64,000 nucleotides of DNA from Luteimonas aestuarii (lineage in GTDB: Bacteria > Pseudomonadota > Gammaproteobacteria > Xanthomonadales > Xanthomonadaceae), in assembly GCF_004357985.1 (NCBI RefSeq), contig NZ_SMTF01000001.1, positions 372,001 through 436,000 of the forward strand, read 5' to 3'. The first letter of the stretch is position 1; the number at the start of each line of letters is the position of its first letter. This document shows positions 57,088 to 64,000 of the stretch, piece by piece. The notes beneath the pieces are model-generated. The model did not search any database and was not told the origin of the DNA. It saw nothing but the letters and a program-made list of their open reading frames with translations. A program made the position numbers and the translations under genes.

Positions 57088-58551
57088 ATGTCCGTCCGTA
57101 CCAATGCCAAGACCCTGCTCATGACCTTCGGCGCCGCGCTCGCCCTCGCCGGCTGCGGCAATGGCGCCGACAGCGTGGTCTCCCCGGGCGAAGGCGCCTT
57201 CCCGCCCGCGCCGCCGCCGACGACTCCGCCGCCGCCGCCGCCCCCGCCGCCCCCGCCCGGCGGCGGTCCTGCCGAGGAGTGCCCCACCGGCTTCGCCAAC
57301 GTGGGCACGGTGGCCAATGGCACGCTGCGCGCCTGCCAGCTGCCGGAGCTGATCGTCGGCAACCTGAGCGTTCCGAATGCGCCCGGCGTGGTCTACTCCA
57401 TCAGCGGCAAGGTGAACGTCGGTACCGACCGCGGTGGCAACGCTGGCAGCCCTGCGGCAGGTTCGCAGCAGGGCATCCTGACCATCGCCCCTGGCGTGCG
57501 GTTGTTCGGGTCGGCCGGTGCCGACTACATCGTCATCAACCGTGGTTCGCAGATCTTCGCCGAGGGCACGTCGAGCAGCCCGGTCGTGTTCACCTCGCGC
57601 CAGAGCATCGAAGGCCAGACCAACCTCGATTCGATCGGCCAATGGGGTGGCGTGGTCATCCTTGGCCGCGCGCCGATCAATGCCTGCCCGGGCAACACCG
57701 TTTCGGGCACCCCGGAGTGCCAGGCCCAGGTGGAAGGCACCAATGCGTTCTACGGCGGCAACTCGGCCGGCGACAACAGTGGCCGTTTCCGCTACGTGCG
57801 CGTGATGCACTCCGGCTTCGAGATCCAGCCCAACAACGAACTCAATGGCATCACCCTCGCCGGCGTGGGCAACGGCACCGTGTTCGAGTACGTGCAAGTG
57901 CACAACAGCTCCGACGACGGCATCGAATGGTTCGGCGGCACCGTCAACGGCCGCTACCTGGTGCTGACCGGCAACGACGACGACGACCTGGACACCGATA
58001 CCGGCTGGAACGGCGCCATCCAGTTCGGCATCGTGGTCAAGCGCGATGGCCGCGGCGACCGCATGAACGAGTTCAGCAGCATCCGCCGCCAGCCGTATTC
58101 CAACCCGAAGGTCGCCAACTTCACCTTCGTCGGTCGCTCGGGTGGCGGCGTTGCGATCGAGCTCAACCAGGGTACGCAGGCCCAGTTCTACAACTCGGTG
58201 GTCACGCGTCCTGCGGGCGGCAGCGGCAACGGCGCCACCTGCCTCAACATCGTCGACGACGACACCAAGGGCACCTTCCATTCCGTGTACATGTCCTGCC
58301 CCACTGCATTCACCGGGGCCCGCGCCGAGGCAGACTTCAACGCCGGCACCAACAACACGGCCAACGGCACGTCGACGCTGAGCAGCATCTTCATCAATGG
58401 TGCGAACGAAAACGCCGTGCCCGCGTTCCAGGGATTGAGCGGCGTCAGCGGCTACTTCCAGAACGTGGACTACATCGGCGGCGTGCGCAACGCCAGCGAT
58501 ACCTGGTGGCAGGGCTGGACCTGCGGCCTGACCGCGGCAACTCCCTGCTGA
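57088..58551 (+). CDS. Lipoprotein with polyproline linker, TonB-receptor partner
   Basis: A 487-residue lipoprotein. The lipobox LALAGC is followed by an acidic patch and an 11-residue polyproline run, then GGG. The large remaining domain (about 65-487) shows turns typical of a right-handed beta-helix: ISGKVNVGTDRG, GILTIAPGVRLFGSAG, IFAEGTSSSPVVFTS, GGVVILGRAPIN, RYVRVMHSGFEIQ and EYVQVHNSSDDGIEWFGG. It ends in a Trp-rich WWQGWTCGL segment. It lies 94 bp upstream of a TonB-dependent receptor gene, a pairing common in Xanthomonadales, Caulobacter and sphingomonads. It may be the surface substrate-capture subunit; the ligand is unknown. Confidence 0.85.
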   Translation: MSVRTNAKTLLMTFGAALALAGCGNGADSVVSPGEGAFPPAPPPTTPPPPPPPPPPPGGGPAEECPTGFANVGTVANGTLRACQLPELIVGNLSVPNAPGVVYSISGKVNVGTDRGGNAGSPAAGSQQGILTIAPGVRLFGSAGADYIVINRGSQIFAEGTSSSPVVFTSRQSIEGQTNLDSIGQWGGVVILGRAPINACPGNTVSGTPECQAQVEGTNAFYGGNSAGDNSGRFRYVRVMHSGFEIQPNNELNGITLAGVGNGTVFEYVQVHNSSDDGIEWFGGTVNGRYLVLTGNDDDDLDTDTGWNGAIQFGIVVKRDGRGDRMNEFSSIRRQPYSNPKVANFTFVGRSGGGVAIELNQGTQAQFYNSVVTRPAGGSGNGATCLNIVDDDTKGTFHSVYMSCPTAFTGARAEADFNAGTNNTANGTSTLSSIFINGANENAVPAFQGLSGVSGYFQNVDYIGGVRNASDTWWQGWTCGLTAATPC

Positions 58552-58571
58552 CATCGACGTGCAAGCAAGCG

Positions 58572-58595
58572 CCGGGGGCGGGAAGCCGCCCCCGG
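58572..58595 (+). promoter_or_regulatory. Strong intercistronic hairpin
   Basis: A perfect 10-bp stem CCGGGGGCGG / CCGCCCCCGG with loop GAAG lies between the lipoprotein stop and the TonB-receptor start. It has no T-tract. It probably stabilises the 3' end of the lipoprotein message or attenuates the receptor. Confidence 0.55.
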
Positions 58596-58645
58596 TCACG
58601 ATGGTGACGCCACCACCCGCATCGCAGCCCAAGGCCTTCTCCACG

Positions 58646-61261
58646 ATGAAACCAACGCCCCTTCGAACCGGCCTTTCGCTGGCCATCACCGCCTTGCTGG
58701 CACCGATGGCGGTGATTGCGCAGGAGCCGCCCCCGGCATCGCAGCCGGCAGAACTGGACGCCGTGATGGTGCGCGGCGAATACATCCCGGAACCGATGCT
58801 GCAAACGCCGGAAGTCGCGAGCTTCGTCACCCGCGAAGACTTCGAACGCACCGGTGACGGCAATGCCGCCGAGGCGCTCACCCGGGTCAGCGGCCTGAGC
58901 CTGGTCAACGGCAAGTTCGTCTATGTCCGTGGCCTCGGCGAACGCTACTCGCTGGCCCTGCTCAACGGCTCGCCGCTGCCCAGCCCCGAACCGCTGCAGC
59001 GCGTGGTGCCGCTGGACCTGTTCCCCAGCGAGGTGCTGCAGGGCGTCACCGTGCAGAAGACCTATTCCGCCCGCTATCCGGGCGAGTTCGGCGGCGGCGT
59101 CATCGACCTGCAGTCGCTCGCGGTACCGGAGGAAAACTTCTTCAAGGTGTCGGTCGGCATCGGCGGCAACAACGTGACGACAGGCGAGAATGGCCTGACC
59201 TACTACGGCGGCGACGACGACTGGTGGGGTTACGACGACGGCACCCGCAAGATCCCGCGCGAAATCCAGGCCGCGATGGCCACCGGCAACCGGATCGACC
59301 AGGGCGCGAATTTCAGCCAGGAGGAGATCCGCACCCTTGGCCGCAGCCTCAACAACCCCAACCTGTACCTGCTGCAGCAGAAGAACAGCATCGACCCGGA
59401 CTTCGGGTTCGGTGGCAGCCTGGGCTATGGTTGGGACATGGGCGAAGGCGTTCGCCTCGGCGTGATCGCAGTGGCGAGTTTCAAGAACGAGTGGCGCACG
59501 CGCTTCGGCCAGCAGCAGGACGCGTTCTTCACCTCGAACGACAACGTCGAGTTCGACTCCAGCTACGACTTCCTGTCCACGCGCAACCAGGCCCGCACCA
59601 ACGCCATGTTCTCCACCGGACTGAAGGGCGAACGCCACCAGGCCGGCTGGACCACGCTGTACGTGCACGATACCGTCAAGGAAGCACGCAGCCGCTCGGG
59701 CTACGACGACCTCGCCGGCTTCACCGCACGCGACGACAACACCGAGTGGTTCGAACGCAGCCTGCTCAGCCACCAGTTCGGCGGCAGCCACGTGTTCGGC
59801 GAGTTCGACGACCTCAAGGTCGAATGGCGTGGCGCGGTGGCGAAAGCCACCCGGCAGGCCCCGTACGAGACCGGCGTTCGCTACGAAGACGTCGATGGGT
59901 TCTGGTCGCACGACGGTTCGCGGGTGCAGAACTTCTTCCGCTTCAGCGAAGTGGTCGACCGCACCGAAAGCGCCGGCGTCGACATCACCTGGCGCCTGCC
60001 GGTGGAACGCGACCTGACCCTGAGCGGCGGCGCGGCCTACTCGGACAACGACCGCGAGTCGTGGACGCGGGAGTTCCGCCTGCTGGCGCTGGACGGCGCG
60101 CTGCCGTTCTACAACCGATACCAGCGCATCGACTACCTGTTCTCGGACTACAACCTCAGCCAGGGGCTGCTGCGCCTGCGCGAGACGACCGGCAATTCCG
60201 GCGCGGCCGCGTACACCGGCGAGCTCGAGGTCAAGGCGTTCTACCTGCAGCTGGAGGGCGAGATCGTGCCCACGGTGCGGGGCGCGCTCGGCCTGCGCCA
60301 CGAGGACGCCACGCAATTCGTCGCGCCCTACGATATCTTCAGTGGCGCACCGCAGCCGGCACCGCAGGCGCTGGAAGAAACCTACCTCCTGCCCTCCGCC
60401 ACCGTGACCTGGAACTTCGCCGACAACATGCAGGTCCGCGTCGGCGCGTCCGAGACCATCGCCCGCCCGCAGTTCCGCGAACTGTCCCCGCAGCAGTACC
60501 AGGACCCGGACAACAACCGCCTGTTCTACGGCAACCCGTTCCTGGTCGACAGCAGGCTGCGCAACTTCGACGCCCGCTACGAGTGGTTCTTCGGTGCTGG
60601 CGAATACGTCACCGCGGGCCTGTTCTACAAGCAGATCGACAAGCCGATCGAGGCCAACATCAACCAGGCCGGCGGCACAACGTTCCAGAGCTACTTCAAT
60701 GCACCCCGCGCGAACGTGTACGGCGTGGAACTGGACATGAAGAAGTACTTCGACCTGCCCGTGCAGGCGTCCTGGTGGGGCGACAACCGCCTGTACGTGG
60801 CCGGCAACTACACCTGGTCGGATTCTGAAGTCCGTGCCAGCGAAAGCGACACGGTGCAGCCGTTCGGCTACACGGAGCCACTGCCCGCACGCCTGTTCGT
60901 CCGCGATGGCAGCAAGCTTCAGGGGCAGTCCGAGCACATCGCCAACCTGCAGCTGGGTATCGAGAGCACCGAAGAACGCCTGCAGGCGACGCTGATCGCC
61001 AACCACGTCAGCGAACGCATCAGCGCACGTGGTCGCCCGGGGCAGCCTGATTACCTCGAGGAGCCGGGCACCTCGCTCGACTTCGTGCTGCGCAAGGGCA
61101 TGGATTTCGGCGGCCGCTACCGGACGACCGTCGCGTTCTCGGCCCGCAACCTGCTGGACACGCGCTACCGCGAGTACCAGGAGCGCGGCGGCGAGAAGGT
61201 CGACGTGTACACCTACAAGCCCGGCACCAGCTACGACCTGAGCCTGTCGGTCGAGTTCTGA
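58646..61261 (+). CDS. TonB-dependent outer-membrane receptor
   Basis: An 871-residue outer-membrane transporter. The signal peptide ends MAVIAQ; a TonB-box-like ELDAVMVRGEY follows. The plug domain (about 45-190) has EALTRVSGLSLVNGKFVYVR, GLGERYSLALLNGSPLPSPE and PGEFGGGVIDLQSL. The 22-strand barrel runs to the C-terminal YDLSLSVEF with terminal Phe. There is no N-terminal STN signalling domain, so it is a plain transporter. The start at 58646 gives a proper signal peptide; upstream residues are spacer. Together with the lipoprotein it forms a two-gene unit. The substrate cannot be read from the sequence; no siderophore or sugar genes lie beside it. Confidence 0.95.
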   Translation: MKPTPLRTGLSLAITALLAPMAVIAQEPPPASQPAELDAVMVRGEYIPEPMLQTPEVASFVTREDFERTGDGNAAEALTRVSGLSLVNGKFVYVRGLGERYSLALLNGSPLPSPEPLQRVVPLDLFPSEVLQGVTVQKTYSARYPGEFGGGVIDLQSLAVPEENFFKVSVGIGGNNVTTGENGLTYYGGDDDWWGYDDGTRKIPREIQAAMATGNRIDQGANFSQEEIRTLGRSLNNPNLYLLQQKNSIDPDFGFGGSLGYGWDMGEGVRLGVIAVASFKNEWRTRFGQQQDAFFTSNDNVEFDSSYDFLSTRNQARTNAMFSTGLKGERHQAGWTTLYVHDTVKEARSRSGYDDLAGFTARDDNTEWFERSLLSHQFGGSHVFGEFDDLKVEWRGAVAKATRQAPYETGVRYEDVDGFWSHDGSRVQNFFRFSEVVDRTESAGVDITWRLPVERDLTLSGGAAYSDNDRESWTREFRLLALDGALPFYNRYQRIDYLFSDYNLSQGLLRLRETTGNSGAAAYTGELEVKAFYLQLEGEIVPTVRGALGLRHEDATQFVAPYDIFSGAPQPAPQALEETYLLPSATVTWNFADNMQVRVGASETIARPQFRELSPQQYQDPDNNRLFYGNPFLVDSRLRNFDARYEWFFGAGEYVTAGLFYKQIDKPIEANINQAGGTTFQSYFNAPRANVYGVELDMKKYFDLPVQASWWGDNRLYVAGNYTWSDSEVRASESDTVQPFGYTEPLPARLFVRDGSKLQGQSEHIANLQLGIESTEERLQATLIANHVSERISARGRPGQPDYLEEPGTSLDFVLRKGMDFGGRYRTTVAFSARNLLDTRYREYQERGGEKVDVYTYKPGTSYDLSLSVEF

Positions 61262-61284
61262 TCGACGGTGGACGCGGCATCCGC

Positions 61285-61308
61285 AAGGCCCGGCCCGCGC
61301 CGGGCCTT
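61285..61308 (+). terminator. Terminator after the TonB receptor
   Basis: A perfect 10-bp stem AAGGCCCGGC / GCCGGGCCTT with loop CCGC lies 24 bp after the stop, followed by GTTCATTT, a weak T-tract. Confidence 0.7.
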
Positions 61309-61413
61309 GTTCATTTCAGCCACGTGTCAGTTTCGGCATCCACCGCAACCTGACGGTCATATTCCTGACGCATCCTGCTCGCGCCGTGATCAGCGGCCCC
61401 GTCATTGCCACTC

Positions 61414-62220
61414 GTGACCACCCTCTCCCAAAACAGCCCGCGCCTGCTTACCGCGATACAGTTTTGCCTGCTGGCGGTACTGGCCGCGCAAGGGGTTCGC
61501 CTGTCGTGGGGACTGCTGGCGCCGGTCGCGCCGGCGCCGGTGGTGTTGGACCCGCTGCCGACGGGCGACGCCCGTCCAACCGCAGCGCGGCCCGATCCGT
61601 TCCATCCCGAAGGCGGCGGAGCATCGGCTACGGCACCGCAGGGCGATTGGACGCTCCACGGCGTGCGCCGGACACCCGATGGCAGTGGCAGTACCGCGAT
61701 CCTGTCGCAAGCGGGCGGGACGCAGGTGGCGCACCGGGTGGGCGATGAGATCGCACCCGGCATGGTCCTGGAAACCGTTGGCGGCGACCATGTACTGTTG
61801 CGGCGGGACACGCAGACCGTCCGCGTCGACCTTCCCGTCGATGGCGGTTCTGCACGTCGGGACGGTGCAGCGGGCTCCTTGCCGACCAGCCCGCCACCCG
61901 TGGCGCCTGCCGCCACCGACTCCACCACCACGGCGACGCAGGTCGATGCCGCAGCACTCTTCGCTGCCGCGCGCCTGCGCGCATACCGCGAGGACGGCCG
62001 CGTGACCGGGTACACGCTGATGCCCGGCAACGATGACGCCCTGCTCCGCCAGGTGGGGCTGCAACCCGGCGACGTGCTGCTGGATGTCAACGGCCAGGCC
62101 TTGGACCCCGAACGCCTGCTGCAGCTGTCCGGCGAACTGCAATCCGCCGACGGCGCACGGCTCACTTTCCGCCGCGACGGCCAGACGCGGACCCTGCAAC
62201 TCGGAGCCCGCGCCCCATGA
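61414..62220 (+). CDS. gspC: Type II secretion protein C
   Basis: A ~268-residue inner-membrane protein linking the secretin to the inner-membrane platform. A single N-terminal helix (LLTAIQFCLLAVLAAQGVRL) is followed by a Pro-rich linker. The HR domain (about 75-140) has DWTLHGVRRTPDGSGSTAIL, HRVGDEIAPGMVLETVGGDH and VLLRRDTQTVRVDLP. A C-terminal PDZ domain (about 190-265) has TGYTLMPGNDDALLRQVGLQ and PGDVLLDVNGQAL. The start is GTG 61414, or TTG 61405; neither has a clear ribosome site. It overlaps gspD by 4 bp. Confidence 0.93.
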   Translation: MTTLSQNSPRLLTAIQFCLLAVLAAQGVRLSWGLLAPVAPAPVVLDPLPTGDARPTAARPDPFHPEGGGASATAPQGDWTLHGVRRTPDGSGSTAILSQAGGTQVAHRVGDEIAPGMVLETVGGDHVLLRRDTQTVRVDLPVDGGSARRDGAAGSLPTSPPPVAPAATDSTTTATQVDAAALFAAARLRAYREDGRVTGYTLMPGNDDALLRQVGLQPGDVLLDVNGQALDPERLLQLSGELQSADGARLTFRRDGQTRTLQLGARAP

Positions 62221-64000
62221 TCCGCATCTCCGCACTCGCCATGGTGCTTTGCCTGGCGCTGGCGCCGGCGTGCGCTGCGAACGCGCAGGCGACACAGGAT
62301 GCAGCCGCCGCGATGCGCATGCAGAACGTGGACCTGCGTGCCTTCATCCAGGACGTGGCGCGCGCCACCGGTACGACCTTCATCGTCGATCCACGCGTCC
62401 AGGGCAGCGTGGACGTGCATCGCCAGCAGGCGATGGACAACCAGGACCTGATCGGCGTGCTGCTGGCGGTGCTGCGCGCCAATGGCCTGGTGGCGGTGCC
62501 ATCCGGGCGGGCCACCTATCGCATCGTCCCGGACGACAGCGCTGCGCAGCAGCCCGGTTCACTGGGTGGCAGTGGCTACGGATTCGCCACCGAAGTGTTC
62601 AACCTGCAGCGCCTGGATGCCCGCGTGGCCGCCGAAACGCTCAAGCCGCTGGTCGGGCGCGGCGGCGTGGTCATGGCGCTGCCGCAGGGCAACCGGCTGC
62701 TGGTTGCCGACTACGCCGACAACATCCGCCGGGTGCGCGGCCTGGTCGAGCGCATCGACCGCGACAGCGGCAGCATCGACACCGTGACCCTGCGCAATAC
62801 GTCCGCGCGCGAGATGGCTGGCACGCTGGCGGGCGTGTTCGGCATCGCCGGCAACGATCCCGGCAACGTGCTGTCGATCCTGCCGGTGGACAGCAGCAAC
62901 TCGCTGGTCGTGCGCGGCGAGGCATCGCTGGTGCGCCAGGTGACGCAGATGGCGATGGACCTGGATGGACGCGCCGAACGCAGCGGCGACGTGGCGGTGG
63001 TCAAGCTGCAGCACGCCAGTGCCGACCAGCTGTTGCCGGTGCTGCAGCAGCTCATCGGGCAGGCACCGGATGGCGCCACCGCCAATGGCGCGACGCAGGG
63101 CCCGGCGGTCGATGCCGCGAACGCGCAGGTCATTGCGCCCGCCGGCGGCAAGCGCCCGACCATCGTCCGCTACCCGGGCTCCAATTCGCTGGTGATCCAC
63201 GCCGACCCCGACACCCAGCGGACCTTGCTGGAAGTCATCCGCCAGCTCGACGAACGCCGCCAGCAGGTGCTGGTGGAGGCGATCGTGGTGGAGATCTCAG
63301 ATGACGCCGCACGCAAGCTCGGCGCGCAGCTGGTGGTGGCCGGGCGCGATGGCAACGTGCCGATCGCCGCGACGCAGTTCTCGACCGCCGACGTCGGCAT
63401 CCTGCCGCTGGCCGGGGCGGCATTGGCCGGGCGCCGCGACGGCGATGGCGATGGCGACGACACCATCGGCGACCTGGCACGCGAGGCCGCGGCGCGCTCG
63501 CTGTTCGGCCTGAGCGGCAGCCTGTTCGGCATCGGCGGACGCAGTGGCGACAACCTCTTCGGCCTGGTGATCAATGCGGTGCAGAACGATACCGCCAGCA
63601 ACCTCCTGTCCACGCCCTCCATCCTCACCCTGGACAACGAAGAAGCGCGCATCCTGGTCGGGCAGGAGGTGCCGCTGACCACGGGCGAGGCCCTGAGCAA
63701 CAACTTCGACAACGCCTTCCGCACCATCCAGCGCGAGGACGTGGGCGTGCAGCTCACCGTGCGTCCGCAGATCAACGCGGGCGGCGGCATCACCCTGCGA
63801 ATCAAGCAGGAAGTCTCCGCCGTGGCCGGCCCGGTGAGCAGCGACTACCAGGAGCTGATCCTCAACAAGCGCGAGATCGAGACCAACGTGGTGGTCGACG
63901 ACGGCGCGATGGTGGTGCTGGGCGGCCTGCTGGACCAGAGCGACCGCAACACGCTGCAGAAGGTGCCGCTGCTGGGCGACATCCCGGTGATCGGCGGGCT
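62217..64000 (+). CDS. gspD: Type II secretion secretin GspD, 3' truncated by window
   Basis: The first ~594 residues of the outer-membrane secretin. A signal peptide (ALAMVLCLALAPACAANA) precedes the N0 domain (MRMQNVDLRAFIQDVARATG), N1-N3 domains (YGFATEVFNLQRLDARVAAE, VVKLQHASADQLLPVLQQL) and the secretin core: RRQQVLVEAIVVEISDDAAR, NLLSTPSILTLDNEEARILV, GQEVPLTTGEAL and VVVDDGAMVVLGGLLDQS. The reading frame is open to the window end, so the C-terminus lies outside. ATG 62217 overlaps the gspC stop (ATGA). Other gsp genes are not visible upstream, so gspC may be the first gene of the operon. Confidence 0.95.
   Translation, partial: MIRISALAMVLCLALAPACAANAQATQDAAAAMRMQNVDLRAFIQDVARATGTTFIVDPRVQGSVDVHRQQAMDNQDLIGVLLAVLRANGLVAVPSGRATYRIVPDDSAAQQPGSLGGSGYGFATEVFNLQRLDARVAAETLKPLVGRGGVVMALPQGNRLLVADYADNIRRVRGLVERIDRDSGSIDTVTLRNTSAREMAGTLAGVFGIAGNDPGNVLSILPVDSSNSLVVRGEASLVRQVTQMAMDLDGRAERSGDVAVVKLQHASADQLLPVLQQLIGQAPDGATANGATQGPAVDAANAQVIAPAGGKRPTIVRYPGSNSLVIHADPDTQRTLLEVIRQLDERRQQVLVEAIVVEISDDAARKLGAQLVVAGRDGNVPIAATQFSTADVGILPLAGAALAGRRDGDGDGDDTIGDLAREAAARSLFGLSGSLFGIGGRSGDNLFGLVINAVQNDTASNLLSTPSILTLDNEEARILVGQEVPLTTGEALSNNFDNAFRTIQREDVGVQLTVRPQINAGGGITLRIKQEVSAVAGPVSSDYQELILNKREIETNVVVDDGAMVVLGGLLDQSDRNTLQKVPLLGDIPVIGG

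Overview
The window is a 64-kb stretch of a GC-rich gammaproteobacterial chromosome. It most resembles the Xanthomonadaceae (Lysobacter, Luteimonas, Thermomonas or Xanthomonas type). The grounds are the strong C/G third-position bias, the many small lipoproteins, the murJ-ribF-ileS-lspA-ispH and rplU-rpmA-obg/rpsT gene orders, a Ser/Thr kinase with TPR tail plus a PF07638-type sigma factor, a TonB receptor with a partner lipoprotein, and type II secretion genes. The species cannot be named from sequence alone. No phage, insertion sequence or CRISPR array was seen.

Layout. Positions 1-7.8 kb are accessory: a truncated lipoprotein hydrolase, an aldehyde dehydrogenase and an SDR form one operon, followed by a PPC-repeat lipoprotein and small exported proteins. 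Positions 7.3-18.3 kb form an adhesin locus. An orphan OmpR-type response regulator is followed by a 3110-residue trimeric autotransporter, two tiny overlapping genes and a BamE-like/OmpA lipoprotein, all on the minus strand. From 18.4 to 21.1 kb lie small exported or membrane proteins, three of them linked by ATGA overlaps. From 21.2 to 29.8 kb lies a signalling/envelope island: a non-RD Ser/Thr kinase with TPR tail, a glutamate-receptor-like channel gene with two compensating frameshifts, three lipoproteins, a DUF3011 protein, a TRIC-type channel and an ECF sigma factor.

Housekeeping genes occupy 30-50.3 kb: tRNA-Thr(CGU), an H-NS-like protein, ispH, lspA, ileS, ribF, murJ, rpsT, obg, rpmA, rplU, uvrA, a thioesterase, two crotonases, sulfurtransferase, Nudix hydrolase, FKBP isomerase and nth. 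Three dispersed, partly palindromic intergenic repeats sit among these genes. Convincing sigma-70 promoters can be read for rpsT, rplU-rpmA and the tRNA.

Positions 50.8-56 kb carry the least explained cassette. It has five plus-strand genes joined by 4-bp stop/start overlaps: an AsnB-like amidotransferase, an acyl carrier protein, a PrmC-like methyltransferase, a NadE-like PP-loop ligase and a GNAT acyltransferase. A prolyl-4-hydroxylase-like oxygenase converges on it. This looks like a carrier-protein-dependent biosynthetic or modification pathway whose product cannot be read from the sequence. From 57 kb to the end lie a beta-helix-like lipoprotein with its TonB-dependent receptor, then gspC and the truncated gspD of a type II secretion system.

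All calls come from reading the sequence by eye. Family names rest on recognised motifs, not on database searches.
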